64,000 nucleotides of DNA from positions 17,594,501-17,658,500 of the forward strand of contig CM065399.1 in NCBI GenBank assembly GCA_033060915.1, read 5' to 3'. How positions within the stretch are numbered: position 1 is the first letter of the stretch; each line of letters opens with the position of its first letter. Shown here piece by piece: positions 53,600 through 64,000 of the stretch. Below the pieces are notes generated by a model. The model was not told the origin of the DNA, ran no database searches, and saw only the letters and a program-made list of their open reading frames with translations. The DNA comes from Euryodendron excelsum (lineage: Eukaryota > Streptophyta > Magnoliopsida > Ericales > Pentaphylacaceae). Both the position numbers and the translations under genes were made by a program.

Positions 53600-53870
53600 G
53601 TTTGGATGCAACTTTTTTGCTTTTTTTTTTTTATAAGCTTTTGACTTTTGAGTGTTTTTTTTGCTCACTTTTATAAAATTTAGTAAAAAAACTCAAAAGA
53701 CCCAAAAAAAAAAAAAAAAAAAAAAAAAAGAAGGCACTCAAAAGTCAAAAGGCAAAAGGCAAAAACCAAAAACCAAAAACCAAAAAGCTTATAAAAAGTC
53801 AAAAGCTCATAAAAAACAAAAGCTAACAGTTGAAAACCAAAAAGTATACAAAAAACCTCCATCTAAGCCA
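53600..53870. repeat. A/T fold-back (hairpin-like) tract
   Basis: The left arm has CTTATAAGCTTTTGACTTTTGAGTG-type text, and the right arm the inverse: CACTCAAAAGTCAAAAGGC, then AAACCAAAAACCAAAAACC and AAGCTTATAAAAAGTCAAAAGC. A long poly-A run lies between them (53706-53729). A relative sits at 49600-49770 at the equivalent place of unit 1. The lysine-rich open frame here is a by-product of these words. Confidence 0.6.
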
Positions 53871-53899
53871 AATATTTTGAGCAAAGTGGTTGTCCCGGT

Positions 53900-55640
53900 C
53901 TAAGCTCCTAGCTCGCAATGCGGGTGTGGGCGTGGTAGCAGTAACGCGGGAACGTTATTTGCAAAAATATGGTGAGGTGCATAATTATATATTTAAATAT
54001 AAATATATATACATATAATTTAAATAATTTTTAATTTTTATATGCATCAATTTCTTCAAAATATCAAAATTTATAATATTTAAATAAAATAAAATAAACA
54101 AAATAGTCATTTATGTACTAAATCATAAAAATATTTATGCAAAACTTCAATAGAAGATGTATTATTATGTATTTTAAATCAAAATAGTACACGTATCAAT
54201 CAACTATTGGTCCAAATTAGAATTTGACGATTTGATCATTTGAGTTTGTGGATTTGACCATTTGAGTTTGTAGATTTAACAAGAATTCGCTACCAATTCA
54301 CCAGTTCAAGGACTAGAGTGTTGTTTATTCACCTAATAAGAAGGATTGTGCGACTTAAGTCCCAATTGATAGGGACCTAACCTCTCCTGATTATAATTTT
54401 GAGTTCAAACCTCGGCTTCCCCATTCGCTCCACTCCTAGAACCTAGGCAGATATATTTGCATGTTCCTTGTTTTCCTCAAACAAAAAAAAATTTCCTCCA
54501 AAAAATTCATACAAGGAATCATAACATAATGATATTTTGTATTTAAGAGTTATCATTATAATTGCGTTGTTTGAAAATTAAAAGTTCACATTCAATCACG
54601 TTATTTTGTACAAAAATTGTATATAAATTTACTAATTATATAGAATTACACATGCAGATGAAAGGTTTAAAACCAAATATGAATTATCATAAAAGTTTCC
54701 TTTACGAATTTGAAAAAAAAAGATAGCAAAAGCAAAAATGAAAATTCCTACTTCCAAAAAGAATATCTCACACCAGTGCAGAGACTCTTGTTGTTGCAGG
54801 ATTTGGTAAGGTTAGATATACTTAGAGGTGACTATTGGTCGGGTCGGTTCTACACTAAAAGAATTTTTCAACGGGCCTAAAATCATAGCCCTAGTTTGCT
54901 CAAAATAAAAATTATAATTCCCAAACCCGCCATCCAAATTTTGTTTGTATCAAAATATCATTAAATCATGGTCTTTTTACATAAAAACATGGGTAATCAT
55001 CTTATTTGTGCATAACATGAACTTGAATGTGCAACCTAGTGGCCAAAAAAATCCAAGCTTCTAGCCCCCACTTCAAGGGATTATCTTTTACCACCAAGAA
55101 CATGTATGGAATTAAGCAAAAACATTAAATAATTGTCATCACAAAAAGTATTCAATATAACGATAATACTATGTCGTTTTGTTGATGTGACATCACGGTC
55201 TAATAAAACAGATACACGTTAGCATGTTACAATATCCATGAGCATGCTTTTAAATTCCCACTTATTTGGCAGCGTTTTATTGTTTCATTACATTGAATAC
55301 TGTCTCCATTCAGTTATGGTTTATCCTGATGGGTTGGAAGCCTCACCCCATCCCCAAACTAAAATTGAAATGACTGGGTTTTATAGAACTGTGCTGCCAT
55401 CCTTCCATCCTGTTAGACGATAGAATGAGGAGTGTCGTAAAGCCTTTCTTATACAATGGCTCCAAAGAGATTAGAAAAATCAAGTATATGTTCAAACGCA
55501 AGGAACTATTATATAGTTTCTGAATGGAATGGTGGGTTGTACAATTTGGTATCAGGACAAGAGATTCCCAAAATACAGAGTTTTGAAGAGTTCATACTTC
55601 AAAATAACACTCCAATGCAAGCATTCCTAAGTGTCACAAG
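53900..55640. other. Gene-free stretch
   Basis: No recognisable gene. 54000-54180 is very AT-rich. 54390-54440 has GAGTTCAAACCTCGG, which resembles a Pol III B box, but no convincing A box or SINE tail was found. The frame at 55456-55644 (62 codons, starting MAPKRLEKSSIC) has no family I recognise. Confidence 0.4.
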
Positions 55641-57127
55641 CTAGGTCACACAGTTCGTGTGGACCACCCAACAGACTGCGACTTGGAGCGCGAACTCGCG
55701 AATTCAACGACAATCCGAGTCAAATTCGAGGATAGTAGCCGAATTAGATTTTTAACAAATGACAAGGCGCCACGTGGGCGCTGAATTGTGCGCCTCAACT
55801 CACCGTAGCAATACACCCATGTGCGCCTCACTCTCACATGCATTCAGTTAAAATAAAATCAAGGGCACCCAGGAAGCTGAATGAAGCATCACACCACTGA
55901 ACTACAAGAATCACTTACCAACGTTTTTGTCTCTTTTTTCTTTTATTATATATCTTCGTATATAATAAATTCAACTACATATACAGAGAATTGAAGCATA
56001 AAAAATTAAAAATTACTTAAATACATGTACATTGGTATATATTTGTATAAATAAATGTATATATATTTAAATATATATACACGTTCTGGAGGCGCTCTCA
56101 CTCGCGCTCCCGCTCCAGTACCCGCTCGCACTAGGGGAATCGGTGACTTAGGCCAGGAGCGTTTCTGACCATGGTTGCCAAGTGTGGCAGTTTCGTAATT
56201 TACAATTTTGTTGAATATTGAAATTTTAGATAATGACTGCTAGAGGGGACAATGTTCCCACTTGTTAGATAAGAAATGGATTAAAATACTATTATAAAGG
56301 TCCCTAGTGTCTACCACCCCGTGATGTGATGCTTTGAGGCATTGAGTGAGTCTCCCACGGCTGGCGATGAGTTGGGGGCCGACTATAGACTTTCATACGA
56401 GTTGTTATAGTCCTCAAGCTAGCTTTGTGCTACATGGATGCTGTTGGGTGCTGAAAGGGCCGACGTTGGGCATTGCCACGTAGTCAGAGGTTGTGTATAT
56501 GCATTCGCTATGCCTCGTATATGTCGTAGGTTGTGTATGTTCATGGCGGATTGGGCTATTGGTGGGCCAAATGGCACGCCTTGTGCTTGTGGTGACTTGC
56601 GCCTTGGGTTCTATCACGGCACGTGGCTTGACGGCACTAGTGTGGTGTGACACTGCTTTTGAGGCTGCGTGGCGTCGTAGTCTTTATGATAGGCTTCGTG
56701 TCTTGCGAGCAATGGGATGCTAGACCTAGTGGGTTTACTCGTTTAGTTTTGCTCACTTGCTAGTGTGCATTGCTTAGCAGTTACCAACGGTAAGCTTGGC
56801 TCATGGCCTCGCATATTGCATGAGATGACGAATGTTGCATGCTTAGTCTATGGAACTTCGAAGGCGTCTTGTGGCACGATGCTTTTAACATGTGCGCGGG
56901 CGTGATCTAATTATGGCGCGCATAGGCGTTGTAATCGCCAACGCTTGGGTTAAGCTTGAGCACATGAGGATGGTGCTACTCATGGAGTGTGGGCCTTTCG
57001 GATGAGTATGTGCGTCCGTGCAAGCTGCACTAATGATCTTGGTTAAGCAAACTTTAGTTGCCTCGGTGTTTGAGTAGCTTGAGTCGCCTCGCGGGCTATT
57101 CCGCTGCCCGATCTGCCGGCCGTGACA
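55640..57127 (-). mobile_element. LTR-type retroelement fragment (copy B of the 37-38 kb family)
   Basis: 56170-57127 is related along its length to the nested solo LTR at 36979-38012. On the minus strand it begins TGTCACGGCCGGCAGATCGG (from 57127 downwards). The other LTR end is not clear, and the sequence passes into 55640-56170. That tract has GAGCGGGAGCGCGAGTGAGAGC-like text and a TATA-rich stretch also found at 1885-2430. I read this as one LTR plus adjoining untranslated sequence of a probable gypsy-type element. No protein domain was found. Open frames here (56414-56723) are chance products of the GC-richer composition. Confidence 0.55.
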
Positions 57128-57485
57128 CAAAGCAGTTACCTACCTCAACTCCCGTACAGTTTTGACTTCATGACCACTCCCACTTGAGCCATCCAATCCA
57201 TATGATGCACCAGAATAAAGGAATGAAACAATACTAACCCAAGCAAAAGAATAAATTAAAGAATCTTTACATAAGCCACTGAACAGTATCTCTGGCAAGT
57301 GACAAGAGAATCCTATCTTTTTCATGATTCTAAAAATTAGAACTAACAAGTTACAGCCTTAACTTCTACTGTTTGTTTTTGAAAAGAAGATTCCCCACCA
57401 CCCCTCATAATTTTCCTTGCAAGAAGGTTTGAGGAAGCAAAAAAAGAAATTTTTTTGATGAAGACAACCTTTACAAAGATAGATG
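57128..57485 (-). other. 3' flank / probable 3' UTR of the glucosylceramidase gene
   Basis: Sequence directly downstream of the stop codon at 57486-57488 (minus strand) up to the LTR fragment. It is non-coding. No strong AATAAA signal was found on the minus strand here, so the poly(A) site is undefined. Confidence 0.45.
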
Positions 57486-63837
<6,352 letters not shown>

Positions 63838-64000
63838 CTACAGCAAATAAACAAACCAAATTAACATACACAAAATAGTATGATATGAATGAAACAGCCA
63901 GTACCATTTTTTTGTTTTAACGGCATGTTATCAGAAGTGTTGTTATATGGCATAGAGGTGGGGTTTGGGAAAAAACTTTGGACTATGTGAACGTAATCCT

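Larger units (their letters stand above)
50878..53880. repeat. Local direct duplication, unit 2
   Basis: Partner of 47313-49795, with the anchors given there. It is longer because of its own insertions: a block from about 51170 to 52195, and about 0.9 kb inserted between AAGTTTCTTAAAAATTA (ends about 52407) and GGAACTATG (about 53311). In unit 1 that place reads straight through as AAAAATTAGGAACTATA at about 49117. No coding sequence; the frame at 52174-52449 is not conserved in unit 1. Confidence 0.85.

Noticed and set aside
53652..53903. Lysine-rich open frame of 83 codons
   Set aside because: It is produced by a poly-A run and CAAAAA words of a fold-back repeat; the opposite strand is equally open.
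54390..54440. B-box-like GAGTTCAAACCTCGG, possible SINE
   Set aside because: No convincing A box at the right distance, no poly-A/T tail and no target duplication.
55456..55644. 62-codon frame starting MAPKRLEKSSIC
   Set aside because: It looks somewhat protein-like, but I recognise no family and see no exon partners; it is next to retroelement sequence.
56414..56723. Overlapping frames on both strands, 70-79 codons
   Set aside because: They lie in a GC-richer LTR-type repeat; the related copy at 37-38 kb does not conserve them.

Overview
This window is nuclear DNA from a flowering plant. The protein-coding genes are split by long AT-rich introns with GT..AG borders. The proteins are a plastid nucleoid protein, a plant cytosolic glutathione reductase and a plant GBA2-type glucosylceramidase. 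The rest is dominated by plant retrotransposons, solo LTRs and small inverted-repeat elements. I cannot name the species.

Layout. 1-7.7 kb is gene-free and repeat-rich: two hAT-like non-autonomous elements, a GC-rich repeat and an old retroelement remnant. 7.80-15.47 kb (+) holds a complete six-exon gene for a PTAC5-like plastid protein (405 aa), with a 750-bp solo LTR in intron 3. 15.5-17.3 kb is the short convergent gap between two gene ends and holds a small TTA-flanked MITE. 17.28-35.63 kb (-) holds a complete 16-exon glutathione reductase gene (493 aa, GR1 type, ending in the peroxisomal-type tripeptide TNL). Its introns carry a TRIM element broken by a hAT-like element, plus several other small transposons. 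36.4-44.8 kb is a dead Ty1/copia element on the minus strand, with both LTRs, polypurine tract, gag, integrase, RT and RNase H remnants, and two other solo LTRs nested inside it. 45.6-46.6 kb is a 1-kb inverted-repeat element with an extremely AT-rich core. 47.3-53.9 kb is an old direct duplication of a non-coding block about 2.5-3 kb long; comparing its two copies reveals insertions and their empty sites. 55.6-57.1 kb is LTR-type sequence related to the solo LTR at 37-38 kb. 57.49-63.84 kb (-) is the 3' half of a glucosylceramidase (GH116) gene that runs off the right edge. Its main exon carries one in-frame TAG where the family has a conserved Trp, between the two catalytic residues.

The three genes are not a functional cluster: one acts in plastids, one in cytosol/peroxisome redox metabolism and one in sphingolipid turnover. 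I found no tRNA, rRNA, CRISPR or operon-like system, and nothing I would call a new biological system. The strongest items are the premature stop in the glucosylceramidase, the TRIM/hAT nest whose sister LTR preserves the empty site, the double solo-LTR nesting in the copia element, and the local non-coding duplication. Intron-exon models were built by hand from splice signals, reading-frame continuity and remembered family features; no alignment was run.
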